This document shows, in pieces, positions 21,465 to 32,721 of a stretch of DNA of 64,000 nt. The stretch spans positions 4,442,098-4,506,097 of the forward strand of contig OZ007513.1 in NCBI GenBank assembly GCA_963931865.1. Direction: 5' to 3'. Every line of letters begins with the position of its first letter. The first letter of the stretch is position 1. The DNA comes from Axinella damicornis. Its lineage: Eukaryota; Porifera; Demospongiae; Axinellida; Axinellidae. Under the pieces are notes generated by a model. It was not told where the DNA came from, searched no databases, and saw only the letters and a list, made by a program, of their open reading frames with translations. Made by a program: the position numbers and the translations under genes.

Positions 21465-22249
21465 ATCTTTTCCTCTATTCTCGAGACCAGCCACATTTGG
21501 CAGGTTTCACCACTGCCTGCTAGAATCTTGGCTGAACCGATGAGAATGCAGTGTTCACCAAATTAACGTGACTTGACAATGATGTGTCAAAAGAGCAGAA
21601 CAGTTACCCAGTGACGCACAACCCACTTTCTGCCACCACACACCCTCCCCACACATCACAAATGAGCTAATTCGTTCCGATACACCTGCCAGATTCTGCT
21701 ACGACTTCTGACGAAGCCCTCACGTATGATTGTGCTGTAAAAGCTAGGCACTGCAGCTGCCACATGCTTCACACGGGTTTACCCAGAGGATGACAGTTGT
21801 TCAGTCAGCTGTTTCGCCTGAAGTCTTAGGAAAAGGGTAGGTGCAACTTTTCCGGGATGTCGATTGGTGATGGTCCTGCTTGGCCTGCTGAAAAATCCGC
21901 TCCTGGTTCTCTGAACGTAAACACACTAACTCGTACTGTATGGGAGCATCTATAGAGTGCAGACAGATTCAGAAGAAGGGTCTCCTGTGCAATCCCTAGG
22001 ATCCATAAACAACTTCTGACATAGCTCGTGATGCAACCTAGCACAATTGTACAGCTCCAAAACAGTCTTGGGCACACGCTTCTCTTCACAGGCATAGGAT
22101 CTTCACTGCACTCTCTGAAGTGGCATTCTAATCACTATTAGGTGCCACCTATACGTAGGAGCTACACAAGCTTACCATGCACATATCTGTGCTTGCCTTC
22201 TAACATTCCATCAGAGGTTGCTTCAAGCTTTTGAATTGCTAGGATATAG

Positions 22250-22900
22250 ATACTGATGTGAAGCTGCTACCCATACAAAGGTTAAAGTGCAACCCATCAG
22301 GTTTTGCATGCCTGTGGAATGTAGGAAACCAGATTGTGAACAAACACTTCCTAATTGGTTCATAAGGAAGTGAGGTGTGTGTACCAAAAAATATGTTCAG
22401 TGATCGTAGACTGCAAGTGATACAACATAAGCTATTAGATTAAGAAACCATTTGATTCCTGCACTCGTACAAATGTGATGGGATATTAGAAGCTAAGCAC
22501 AGGATAGGTAGTGAACTTGTGATGCTTCGGTTCGTGGGCACTGCATAATGGCTGGGTATGCAAACATGATTATAACTCAGGCTTAAAGTAGCCATGAGTC
22601 ATAGTTGTCAGTGTACGTACGTATGTACGTACGTGTGTAGTTGTCAGACCAAAGTTGCCGTGAAACTATTAACTTGAGCGCTTCTTACTACAAACCATAT
22701 TCAGGCCTCATCAAAGTAAGCGGATTTCGTCCATTGCTCAATGTTCTTCAGATATTGCAAGTTTGGGTAGAAGTACAGTACTCTGGGTGCTCACTGCATG
22801 CTCATAAGCGCTCTTGCGGTTACAGACTGCATGGTTAGCTGTTTTGAAAGCCAGAGGTTACCGGAAGGAAAAACCACCTCCTGGTACTCAGCAGGAAATC
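22250..22900 (+). repeat. Upstream half of the family A unit
   Basis: Matches 24110-24650 and 28480-29000: GAAGTGAGGTGTGTGTAC, TTGAGCGCTTCTTACTAC, AGTACTCTGGGTGCTCACTG. In the other two loci this half is followed by the exon-like half. Confidence 0.8.
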
Positions 22901-22984
22901 AGTGGGAGTATAATATACAAGTAGCCAGCTGAGCTTGCTTTGCTCGCTCAGCTACTTCCCCCTTGTTCGCCTACGTGTGTAATA

Positions 22985-23520
22985 CGGCGCCGGACAGCTC
23001 TCCGTCAGAGCTGCTGCTCCCCGATTGCGTCCGCTTCAGCTGCTGCTCACCGATTGCATTGATCCGCTTCAACTGCTGTTCCCCGTTTGCGTCCGCTTCA
23101 GCTGCTGCTCGCCACTTGTGTCTGCTTCAGCTGCTACTCCCCGATTGCGTCCGTTTCAACTGCTCCCCGATTGCGTCCGCTTCGGCTGTTGCTCCTCGAT
23201 TGCGTCCACCGCAAGTTCAACTGCTGCTCCGGCTTCACCTGCAGCTCCCCGATTGCGTGCGCTTCGGCTGCTGCTCCCCGATTGCGTCCGCTTCGACTGC
23301 TGCTCCCCGATTGCATCCGCTTAACGCTTGTAGCCTCACCAGTTCTGGAAGATTCCAGCCCATGCCTAATGTTCTCGAACGTTCTCCGCGGAGTTCGAGG
23401 TTCAGTAAATTGAAGTACGAAGGTCGTGCGTCACTAGTCTAGTCCCGCCCCACGAACATCCCACTTCCGTCACTCACGCACACACACACACACACAGTTG
23501 AAATCTTAATATATTGATAG
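22985..23520. repeat. Composite repeat: ~30-bp minisatellite plus unique tail, copy 1
   Basis: About a dozen units of CTGCTCCCCGATTGCGTCCG lead into a tail (GTTCAGTAAATTGAAGTACG, AGGTCGTGCGTCACTA) and a CA run. The same order recurs at 48620-49150. Confidence 0.8.
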
Positions 23521-23589
23521 TACAGTTAAGTTAAGAGACGGGACCATGGTTCAGATAGCAGCTGAGTCAATGACTGTTCTCCATTCTCT

Positions 23590-23901
23590 TTAATCCTTGC
23601 AGATTCGGTGAAATTCAGAAGTGACGGATATTGCGACCTTCTGGATGGTCATCTGGATGATTGGGACCATTGCAGTTGATGATTTGGGCACTCACTTGAG
23701 TTTCTTCTTTTTCCACCAGACTCCAGTTCCTGGGAGAAGGAAGTCACTGCAACTCTCCAGGTGAGCTTGGTAGTCACTCTCCTGTACTTTCATAAAGCTG
23801 AGTTCCAAGTACTATGTTGAGCCAAATGTCAGAATGGTCCTTTCTTCTTGGACTCATCACTTGCATAATAGGGAGGCTTTGGCAGAATATATATATTTTT
23901 T

Positions 23902-23933
<32 letters not shown>
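23590..23933 (+). repeat. Repeat family A copy ending in poly(G)
   Basis: Exon-like half with the core, then GCTTTGGCAGAATATATATA and 30 G (23904-23933). The poly(G) sits at the same relative position as in the 21.4-kb copy. Confidence 0.85.
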
Positions 23934-23934
<1 letters not shown>

Positions 23935-24109
23935 ATACTGAAATGTTTTTTATTAGCAATGTGTCAAACACGGATACATGCATAATAAACTTCTGTAGCT
24001 CCGGTAGGTAGCGGTGAATAGTGATTATAAGCTCTACAAAGATGCCATAACTTAATTTTAATTCTTAAAATTAACTTAATTTTAATGTTGTTGTTGCTTG
24101 TTAATGAGG

Positions 24110-25176
24110 AAGTGAGGTGTGTGTACGATGAAAAATGTGTTCTGTGTTCCAATTTTCACAGAGTTTTGTGGACTGCAAGTGATACAACATAACCTATTAG
24201 ATTAAGAAACCACTTGATTTTGGCACTAATACAAATGTGATGGAATATTAGAAGCCAGGTAGTGAATTTGTGAAGCTTCTGTTCGTGGGCACTGCATAAT
24301 GGCTGGGGTAGGAAAAAAACATAATTACAACTCTGGCTTAAAGTAACCCATGAATCATAGTTGGTGGTGTACGTACATACATGTTTAGTTGTCAGACCAA
24401 AGTATCAGCTTGAGCGCTTCTTGCTACAAGCCATACTCAGGCCACATCAAAGTAAATGGATTTCATCCGTAGCTCAACGTTCTACGTTCAGGTATTGCAA
24501 GTTTGGGTGGAAGTACAGTACTCTGGGTGCTCACTGCTCATGAAATGTTCTTATGGTAATAGACTGCATGGTTAACTGTTTTGAAAGTCAGAAGTTTCCG
24601 GAAGGAAAAACCATCTCTTGGTATTTACTCAGTGGGATATCCTGGATCCATGCCTCAGCTTGGCTATACCATTGGGAGTAGATAGTATACTTGAGAGGAC
24701 AGGATGGTGTGTATCAGGTTTTCATTGTCATCGTAGGTTCAGACAGCTGCCGAGTCCATTCTCCATTTCCTTTAATCCTTGCAGATTTGGCAGAATTGTA
24801 CTATTCCTATTTTGGGACCTTCTGGATGGTCATCTGGATCATTGTACCATTGCAGTTGATGATTCGGGCACACACTTGAGTTTCTTCTTTTTCCACCAGA
24901 CTCCAGTACCTGGGTGAAGGAACTCACTGCAACTCTCCAGGTGAGCTTGGTAGTCACTCTCCCGTACCTTGATAACGCAGAATTCAAAGTAGGTTGGACC
25001 AAATGTCAGAAGGGTCCTTTCTGCTTGGACTCATCACTTGCATAGTAGGGCAGCTTTGGCAGGGGAAGCTGGAATGTTTTGGGGGGATGGGGGGGAAGCT
25101 GGAATGTTTTGGGGGGATGGGGGGGAAGCTGGAATGTTTTGGGGGGGTGGGGGGGGAAGCTGGTATGTTTTTTTTG

Positions 25177-25207
<31 letters not shown>

Positions 25208-25213
25208 GGGGGG
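24110..25213 (+). repeat. Repeat family A, full unit with G-rich tandem and poly(G)
   Basis: Both halves are present. After GCTTTGGCAG a 34-bp G-rich unit (GGAAGCTGGAATGTTTTGGG) repeats four times, then (GT)n and 23 G (25191-25213), then GATCTTTTTCCCTAGTCTCG, shared with the 21.46-kb copy. Confidence 0.85.
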
Positions 25214-25399
25214 ATCTTTTTCCCTAGTCTCGAGACCAGCCACATATTTACATCCAGCAGAGGTGAGATATTCGTCTGGTGGTAGGTTTTACCACCGTCT
25301 GCTAGAATCTTGGCAGACCTGATGAGAAGGCAGTATTCATGTGACTACACCAAATGATGCACGTGACTTGACGTGTCAAAAGAACAGAACAGTTACCTG

Positions 25400-26023
25400 G
25401 TGATGATATGTCTGCGAGAGAAACGTTTTGTAAGGATCTTGTTTGCCAAGTGATTGCTGAAGTGATGAAGCAGTTTTGAGGCCAAACCAGAGTTGAGGCC
25501 AAACCAGGTGCTCGTGGTGATAAGCAGGGACGAGATGTCTTGTGAGTATACCTACGGGTAGTGGGAAATCCCTTTCCTACCGTTTGCTTCCGAAGGTTTT
25601 TGACATTCTTCGAGGTAGCAGCTTGGTCAAAGCACAGTCTGTTGCCATCGTTGTGAGCCTACTGGTAGCTCTTGCGAAGGACCAGGTTGAGGCAGATGAC
25701 CAAGAGAAACATGAAGGCCGTCTAAGTTGGCAGCAATACTGAGAATGACGTTTGCTGCAGGAAGTATGTACCGGTTAGTCTACCTGAGCCCTGAGGCCCT
25801 GCTGACTTGGAAGAAAAATTTGTGCCATTGATGGAGGAAGTTGGATCGAACCATCATATTTTGTCGGACAGTCAACCAGTGTTCCATTGTTTACATGTTC
25901 ATGGCAAATTGTCTGGGGAAGGAAATGATGGAGCCTGTCAGTATATGTCACGACTTACACGAGAATCAACTCATCGACATGTTGTCATCATGTACTCACC
26001 CAACAGTGAAGAATGGCATTCTT
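25400..26023 (+). pseudogene. RecQ-like DNA helicase relic
   Basis: Frames on the plus strand give VSIPTGSGKSLSYRLLPKVF (helicase motif I, Walker A), AIVVSLLVALAKDQVE (motif Ia), MYRLVYLSPEALLTWKKN, and RTIIFCRTVNQCSIVYMFMA (start of the second RecA-like domain, motif IV). These match RecQ-type helicases in order. The block with the DEAH box and motif III, normally between TWKKN and RTIIFCR, is absent, a TGA stop separates the two parts, and frames change near 25740. It is a processed-looking or deleted copy with no activity expected. A foldback element is inserted right after PTVKNGIL. Confidence 0.65.
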
Positions 26024-26449
26024 TAGCCTCATTCCCAGGCCGTTCCCACCGCCAGTATTTCATCGCTTGATGTATGAGTATGAAATACGGCAGGGGAAGG
26101 TCTGGGAGATCTGGTCACGTGCGATGACGTCAGGTAGACAGATGGTAGACACACGGGGGGCAGTGCCCAACCATTAAAATACCTGTTTCACGTTGATCCG
26201 TCCCCGGTGTTGTGAACAACGAACGGTATCAATCGTCTTCTGCCTTGTGAACGCTCTGATATCCAGCCATTTGATGGACAGTACAAAACAGGACGTCGAG
26301 ATTCTTCGTTGGGCACCGCCCTCCGTGTGTCTACCATGTGTCTACTTGATGGCATCGCACGTGACCAGATCTCCCAGGCCTTCCCCCGCCGAATTTCATA
26401 CTGGAAGCGATGAAATACTGGCGGTGGGAACGGCCTGGAAACGAGGCTA
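26024..26449. mobile_element. Foldback MITE, TAGCCTCATTCCCAGGCC termini
   Basis: Arms of about 135 bp pair (TAGCCTC ... CCAGTATTTCATCG at left, its complement at right ending GAGGCTA). The flanks GGCATTCTT (26015-26023) and AGCATTCTT (26450-26458) look like a 9-bp target duplication with one mismatch. No transposase. Confidence 0.8.
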
Positions 26450-26503
26450 AGCATTCTTCAGTCTACCTGACTGTAAAAGCACACTCAGAATACTATTAGC
26501 GTA

Positions 26504-27258
26504 CAGTCCCCAATTATGGCCACGTTTTCACTAGTTTCTTCTATTGTGTACGCATGCGTTCACTATACCCACGGGTCTGCATACATATACTTGCAACCAA
26601 CCTTTGTCCTTCTACAGGTAGCAACATCGTTCCGTATCTAGGTCTGAGCGAAGGAAGCTGAGGGGTCTAGTACTCGACGTTCACGGTGGCCATAATAGGG
26701 GACTGTCCCCTATTATGGCCACCCCATGCTAACCAGGAACCAAGGGGTTAATTCTTTAAAACTTTAACCCTGCATTGACCCCCACCCCTACTTGACAGAC
26801 GGTGAAGATTTCACGGTCCTAGGACATGCTGAGCCACCACAGGAGCTTATTATATTGTTGTACAGCATTATCAAATTCAATACAGCAAGTATAGTAAAAT
26901 AAACAAAGTTGTTGACAATTAAACTTCCAGTTTTTTCTCCGGTTTCTTTTGGCAACGACAGAACTTACTAAAACACTCTACAAACAGTCATGGATACCTA
27001 GAAATACAAAATGGAGCAACGCCACCTGTATCAACTCAGTAGGAGCCCGTCGCCCGAACATCGTGAGGTGAGAAAAGTCGGTTACCGATTCAGGGCGATA
27101 TTTCTCCGAGAGCAATAACGCTGACACCAACTTTTTTTGTGCCCTACGTTACCTTAGTTATACTGCGCATGTGCAAGAATACGGGAATCTACCAGTAGTC
27201 AGGAATCGCGAATACTAGTACGTGGCCATAATAGGGGACTGGCCATAATTGGGGACTG
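26504..27258. mobile_element. Tc1/mariner-like MITE with internal palindrome
   Basis: Left end CAGTCCCCAATTATGGCC and right end with its complement are each flanked by TA. A perfect 39-bp palindrome of a related terminus (GGCCATAATAGGGGAC) lies at 26685-26723, so the element may be composite. No transposase. Confidence 0.7.
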
Positions 27259-27259
27259 T

Positions 27260-27778
27260 ACGCTACATTCAGAATGGGAAATAAAGTTATTCGTAATCAA
27301 TTTCTGCAAGTGATCCTGCATCCAATCATTTTAGTTTGCATGAGAGATTGTTTTTTTCTAAGTTGGATGAAAATGTAGGGTAAATGTCTGTGCTTTCATT
27401 CAGGCTTATAGTCGAAACTTCTGACTTTTGGAGTAGCTGCAGGCCGGGTGTTGATCTGATCGGCTTGTGTGGGTGGCAGAATCGACACATACCCAGTTCT
27501 CTTGATCATAGTTGTACTGCAGGTATCCCTTTTAGTTCTGGTCGAAGACCATTTGTTAGTTTCTCTCATCCCAACCTCAGCATCCAGCAAAGGAAGGCTC
27601 TGAAGCAAGTAGGATGACTGTACGGAGGGTATTTGGCACAAGGAATTCGCTTCGTAGCATTGGTTTCACTGTACCTCTAGAGAATAGAATGCAGTGGTTA
27701 AAATATACCAAGCTAATATCTTGCCCAACCACATGGACTATAATGCTCACTATACAGCCTGCCTACCTGAGGCAGTGC
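27260..27778. other. No recognisable gene
   Basis: Overlapping short open frames on both strands, none with motif or splice support. Confidence 0.5.
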
Positions 27779-27888
27779 TAGCCTCGTTCCCAGGCCTTCC
27801 CACCCCAGCGTTTGTCACTTGCAGTACTAACGCAGGTTAGTACTGCAAGCGACAAACGCTGTGGTGAGAAGGCCTGGGAATGAGGCTA
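27779..27888. mobile_element. Short foldback MITE of the TAGCCTCGTTCCCAGGCC family
   Basis: A 110-bp hairpin with arms TAGCCTCGTTCCCAGGCCTT ... CGCAGGTTAGTACTGC, flanked by a perfect 9-bp duplication AGGCAGTGC (27770-27778 and 27889-27897). Confidence 0.9.
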
Positions 27889-28159
27889 AGGCAGTGCTAT
27901 TCATTTCATGCCTGAGCATACAATATTCAACCCCATAGCAACTAATTGAACCCCATAGCAACTAATTGAACCCCCTAGCAACTAATGAATTGCTATGGAG
28001 TGACCTCTTACAGGAGCTCATCCATGGGCTCCTGCCTCTAGAGCGCTCATTGAGACTTGCCTTGGGCAGCCTCTGTACTCTGGGTGCTCAGGTTTTCATT
28101 GTCATGATACGTAGGTTCAGACAGTTGCCAATAGTACCTTCATTTGGAGTCAATGACGT

Positions 28160-28400
28160 CTCCATTCTCTTTAATCCTTGCAGATTTGATTTTTGGACCT
28201 TCTGGATGGTCATCTGGATCATTGGGCCATTGCAGTTGATGATTCGGGCACTCAGTCGAGTTCTTCCTTTCTCCACCAGACCAGTTCATGGGAGAAGGAA
28301 CTCACTGCAACTCTCCAGGTGAGCTTGGTAGCTACTATGTTGGACCAAATGTCAGAAGGGTCCTTTCTGAAGGGTCCTTTCTGAAGGGTCCAGAAGGTTC
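28160..28400 (+). repeat. Repeat family A, exon-like half
   Basis: Core present with AG|GTGAGC. AGGGTCCTTTCTGA is triplicated at the end. No poly(G) here. Confidence 0.8.
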
Positions 28401-28479
28401 AAGTGCAACTCATGTGGCATGGAATGTAGGAAACCTAATTGTGAGTGAACAGTACGTAGTGCTTCCTAATTGGTTAATG

Positions 28480-29410
28480 AGGAAGTGAGGTGTGTGTACG
28501 ATGAAAAATGTGTTCTGTGTTCCAATTTTCACAGAGTTTTGTGGACTACAAGTGATACAACATAAGCTATTAGATTAAGAAACCATTTGATTTCTGCACT
28601 AGTACAAATGTGATGGAATATTGTCTGTGGACATGGTGCTGGTTTGGAACATTAACCCAGTGCCAGTAGAAAGAAGCCAGGTAGTGAACTTGTGATGCTT
28701 CGGTTCGTGGGCACTGCATAATGGCTGGCACTCAGGCTTAAAATGAACCATTGGTGGTGGTGCACATACATGTGTAGTTGTCAGACCAGCTTGAGCACTT
28801 CTTGCTACAAACCATATTCAGGCCACATCAAAGTAAACGGATTTCGTCCGTCGCTCAATGTTCTACGTTTAGGTATTGCAAGTTTGGGTAGAAGTACAGT
28901 GCTCTGGGTGCTCACTGCTCGTAAAGCGTTCTTGTGGTTACAGACTGAGGTTTCCGGAAGGATGAACCATCTGTTGGTATATACTCAGCGGGAAATTCTG
29001 GGTCCATGCCTTGGCTTGGCTATGCCACTGGGAGTAGATAGTATAGTTGAGGGGACAGGATTGTGTGTATCAGGTTTTCATTGTCATTGTAGGTTCAGAC
29101 AGCTGCTGAGTCTATTCTCCATTCCCTTTAATCCTTGCAGATTCGGCGAAATTGTACTATTCCTATTTTGGGGCCTTCTGGATGGTCATCTGGATCATTG
29201 GGACCATTGCAGTTGATGATTCAGGCACACACTTGAGTTTTTCCACCTGACTCCAGTTCCTGGGAGAAGGAACTCACTGCAACTCTCCAGGTGAGCTTGG
29301 TAGTCACTCTCCTGTGCCTTGATAAAACTGAGTTCAAAGTAGGTTGAGCCAAATGTTGGAACAGTCCTTTTTGCTTGGACTCATCACTTGCATAATAGAG
29401 AGGCTTTGGC
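28480..29410 (+). repeat. Repeat family A, full unit without poly(G)
   Basis: Best-preserved full unit. GCTTTGGC is followed by TTTTCATTTTCAGCC rather than a G run, showing the G tract is a gain in the other copies. Confidence 0.85.
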
Positions 29411-29818
29411 TTTTCATTTTCAGCCTGAATCCGATTCAGTGAAGATTTTGCTAACATGCCTGTTTGTAGCTGATTTGGCAATCTCATCCAACTAGTTGAA
29501 CAAGTGTTCTGTTTTGTTCTGCATTGTTCTGCATTCATAGATATCACGATCTTGTGATGTGTCTACCATCTGTCTACGAAACCATTTGTTTTCGGCACTA
29601 TTGCAAATGTGATGGAATGTTAGAAGCCAAGCACAGATAGTTACGTAGTGAACTTGTGAATTGGTGGGCACTGAATATATAATTGCAATCATAATTGCAA
29701 CTCAGCCTGCCAGTGAGTTGCAATTGAATTAGCTAGGAAACGAAACAACAAATGAACAGTTGCTGATTTGCCAAATCAGGTTAAATGAGATGTGGCATTC
29801 TCTGTGACCCAAGCCCCC

Positions 29819-29826
29819 TATATAAA
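29819..29826 (+). promoter_or_regulatory. TATA box of the VHL-beta-like secreted gene
   Basis: TATATAAA lies 91 bases upstream of the ATG at 29917, in GACCCAAGCCCCCTATATAA. Spacing fits a transcript start about 30 bases downstream and a short 5' UTR. Confidence 0.65.
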
Positions 29827-29916
29827 TGCAGGTGGCAACAGCCTCTAGCATCCAGAGCCAACCAGTATCTGAATCATCATTCATCAATCAACGAAACCAT
29901 CAAGAAAGCCTCAACA

Positions 29917-31210
29917 ATGAAGCTCTTCGTTGTCCTCAGCTGTGCCATGCTTGCCGTGGCTGCGGCCTACAGCATTGACCTACCTGAGAGCCATCCTGCA
30001 ACAGATGTGCAAAGCATGGGGATGGGCTCCATAAATGAGGATCGACCTACACCTAGTGTTGAACCATCTGCCGACACAGAGCTGGAGTCGCTAGGTGAGC
30101 AAACAGCGCAGTCAATGTTTGCATATCTATCCAGTTTACCCATTTCCACGTGTGTTATTTCAAAGAATAATGTTGCTGCAATCGTACATGCGTTTAACAA
30201 CTTATTGTGACAATGTCTTTTCCACTGTTGCAGTAGAAGCCAAAATCGACGCTGCCATGATGCAGAACATTGATGAGACAGCTCATATTGCACTGAACTA
30301 CAGTAAGTCCAATTTTGCAAATGTGCACACGCATGAAGTATGTGTATGATTACATTACACCTTATGCAGCTCAAGTATATGTACCCCACCCCACTATATT
30401 AATCGACACTCATCGGTCAACCAATCCATCAAGAATGCCTCAAAAATGAAACTGTTCATTATCTTCTGCTGTGCCATGCTTGCCCTACAGCATCACGTAC
30501 CAGATGTACAAAGTCTGGAGATAAATTAAATTGCTAGATTCTTGGTTCCCGTTCGTGGGTGGTTGTTCAAGTAAATTTTGTGCAGGCTATCCTAGCAATA
30601 CTTATGAATTGCAGGTGTTACTCGTTTAGTCACAGAACACCAATACCAATTGTTGAGGGTCATGACATACGCTAGATGAGGAGGAGCGACCATGCAACAC
30701 CTAGTGTTGAACCATCTGCCGACACAGAGCAGGAATTGTTTAAACTTCTTCCCAAAGAACCAGTTAATAATTTGAAATTGCACAATAATATGGCAGTACA
30801 TTATTCCTGTAGCTAGGGCAGAAAGCCACCAACAACAGTTTATATAGCACATTTCTAAGTACACAAAACACAATGTCATGATCAGTCCAATTGTTTTAAA
30901 ATGCAACATCAGCATAACAAACTCTACCCTCTACCCCACTGCAGATTCCATTCTTTCGCATTACAGAATCCGCTCCTTCATCTGGTATCCACAACTCCAT
31001 GTCACCTTTTACAACAGGTCACCTGAGGATCTGCTCATCTATTGGGTGGACTACAGTGGGCGTTGCGTGAGCCCATGCACTGTTCGACCAAATCATGGAA
31101 TCAGTGTGATCACGTACGCCAGTCATGCTTTTGTGGCCACAACCAGATCTGGAGATGTACGTGGAATATACATCATGTACGGAAGGAACGCGGTTGTCAC
31201 CTTCTCTTAG
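29917..31210 (+). CDS. Secreted protein with a VHL beta-like domain (3 exons)
   Basis: Exons 29917-30094, 30234-30302 and 30945-31210 join in phase (1, 1) into a 170-residue protein. Splice sites are CTAG|GTGAGC, TTGCAG, TACA|GTAAGT and CTGCAG. Residues 1-19 are a signal peptide (MKLFVVLSCAMLAVAAAYS). Residues 20-80 are acidic and probably flexible or helical. About 99-168 resembles the beta domain of von Hippel-Lindau protein: VTFYNRSPEDLLIYWVDYSG, T-x-R-P-N-H-G-I-S-V-I-T-Y-x-S-H-x-F, then RSGD and a final beta strand. The NRSP, W and Y-x-x-H positions align with the hydroxyproline-binding fold of VHL. The alpha domain that binds elongin C is absent, and the signal peptide sends the protein to the secretory path, so ubiquitin-ligase function is unlikely. 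Binding of hydroxylated collagen-like ligands is a speculation. The ATG at 29917 was chosen over an earlier in-frame ATG because of the signal peptide and the TATA spacing. Confidence 0.8.
30425..30760 (+). pseudogene. Decayed duplicate of exon 1 inside intron 2
   Basis: CAAGAATGCCTCAAAAATGAA followed by a signal-peptide-like frame (MKLFIIFCCAMLAL) and a quick stop repeats the start of exon 1 with deletions. A second piece at about 30696-30735 repeats ACACCTAGTGTTGAACCATC from the middle of exon 1. It marks a former tandem gene copy. Confidence 0.75.
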
Positions 31211-31300
31211 CTGTGTGACTGTGCAAGCACACGTACAAAACTACTGGAAACTGAAATGTACAATCATGTAGTTTGTAGTGTTTTAGTGCATAGCATACTA

Positions 31301-31374
31301 GGCCATCTTTTGCTCATGATATAATTATAACGCTGTTGGCCATCTTTTGCTCATGATATAATTATAACGCTGTT
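31301..31374. repeat. 37-bp tandem duplication
   Basis: GGCCATCTTTTGCTCATGAT ... CGCTGTT occurs twice in tandem without change, about 90 bp past the stop codon of the VHL-beta-like gene. Confidence 0.95.
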
Positions 31375-31379
31375 GCTAT

Positions 31380-32686
31380 AAGACACCAGTATGTAGCTAC
31401 ATGTAGCATGTGTTATGCCATTATACATCCCGTCTTTGGTGATTCAAGACATTTCAAAATTATACACTATCGACAGATCACTTAGTATTGTGCCCAGACA
31501 CATGGTTGTCTGGACACGAGGCTACGGATCGCTCTACCGCCGCACTCAGTACACATGTAGTAGTGTTGATGGAGTGCAATAATTATACATGCAAGAGACC
31601 CGCGCTTCACATTGCATACTGATGGCTACAATGTATTCACAAGATATCAAACAGTGCATGGAAGCCCACCATTGCAAACTGCAGACAGCTTCCACACCAA
31701 GCTACTAATATTATGGTCATGTGATGCTCAAAGCACTTGGCATAGGGAGAAGCTTTGTAAATTCTTTTAGTATAGCACAGGCCAATCTGATGCAAAATGT
31801 ATGTTTGTGCTGCCTGATGTATTATCATTTCATAGCATGGTTTCAATTAAAGCATGCTGCAAAAGTGATCAATCCGCCTACCATGCATACATACTGATTC
31901 TGTTAGAGCACCATAAATAAACCAGCTTTAGGTTTGCTTACACTCATGTAGATTCCCTGACAACTCTACAGTACTGAGAACATCATACATGGTTGATCAA
32001 CATAACTGATTCGTCCACAGCATAATATTATGGATACAAGATTGCTACTAACACAGTTGAGGTACATGTATGAAAAATCCAGAAATACAAACAGTATGAG
32101 CAACGGCAGTATTAACTCATTACCTACTACTGCAAGCAGTTAAGCTTAAAGAAGCAGAATAACATGTACAAAGTATTAACGCCTAATATTAAACCCCCTA
32201 TATTAATTCTTATGGCCTTATGGGTATCCTCCGGGCTCATTTGGCTGCTACGGGGTGCAATGGGTTTTAAGTTGGATGGCCATACAATCAATATTGCGAA
32301 TGGCCAGCTGGCTATAGCTCTTTCCATTGTGTATCCAGTGCGCTTTGAGTTCTTAGTGATGTGGTCCAATCCATGGCATGCCCATTCTTGGGAAGTGGAT
32401 GCCTGGGGGGAAATATTATTAGTACATTCGGTCATGACACTTGTACAATAATTATAGTCCCTCCCTCCCTCCAGCCAGGATAGCAGCCCTGCATACTACA
32501 GTCACATTAATTTTGTGGTATCCAAACTTCAGAAAACAAGGACATGCAAGATACTTTTGTCCCTGATTTTCGTAAACCTATAATTATTAAGTCAGTGCAG
32601 ACGAGGTAGCTACAGAACATAATATAATGTGACCGGATTCACAAAAAGGAACGATCCCACATTTCATGTGACTGAAAGAGCTTTAT
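31380..32686. other. Gene-poor stretch
   Basis: No supported gene. Open frames near 32160-32450 on both strands have no motif, splice context or homologous copy. Confidence 0.55.

Positions 32687-32720
<34 letters not shown>
32687..32720. repeat. Poly(G) tract, 34 bases
   Basis: Uninterrupted run of 34 G between CTTTAT and AGTATTGGG. Confidence 0.95.

Positions 32721-32721
<1 letters not shown>

Noticed and set aside
22963..23442. 159-codon Pro/Cys/Ser-rich frame at 23 kb
   Set aside because: It is the ~30-bp minisatellite read in one of several open frames.
25006..25322. Gly-rich or Pro-rich proteins over G/C-rich runs near 25.1, 21.45, 23.9 and 6.9 kb
   Set aside because: Homopolymer and microsatellite translation only.
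32127..32451. 95-102 codon frames on both strands with hydrophobic stretches
   Set aside because: No motif, splice signals or repeated copy. Likely chance.
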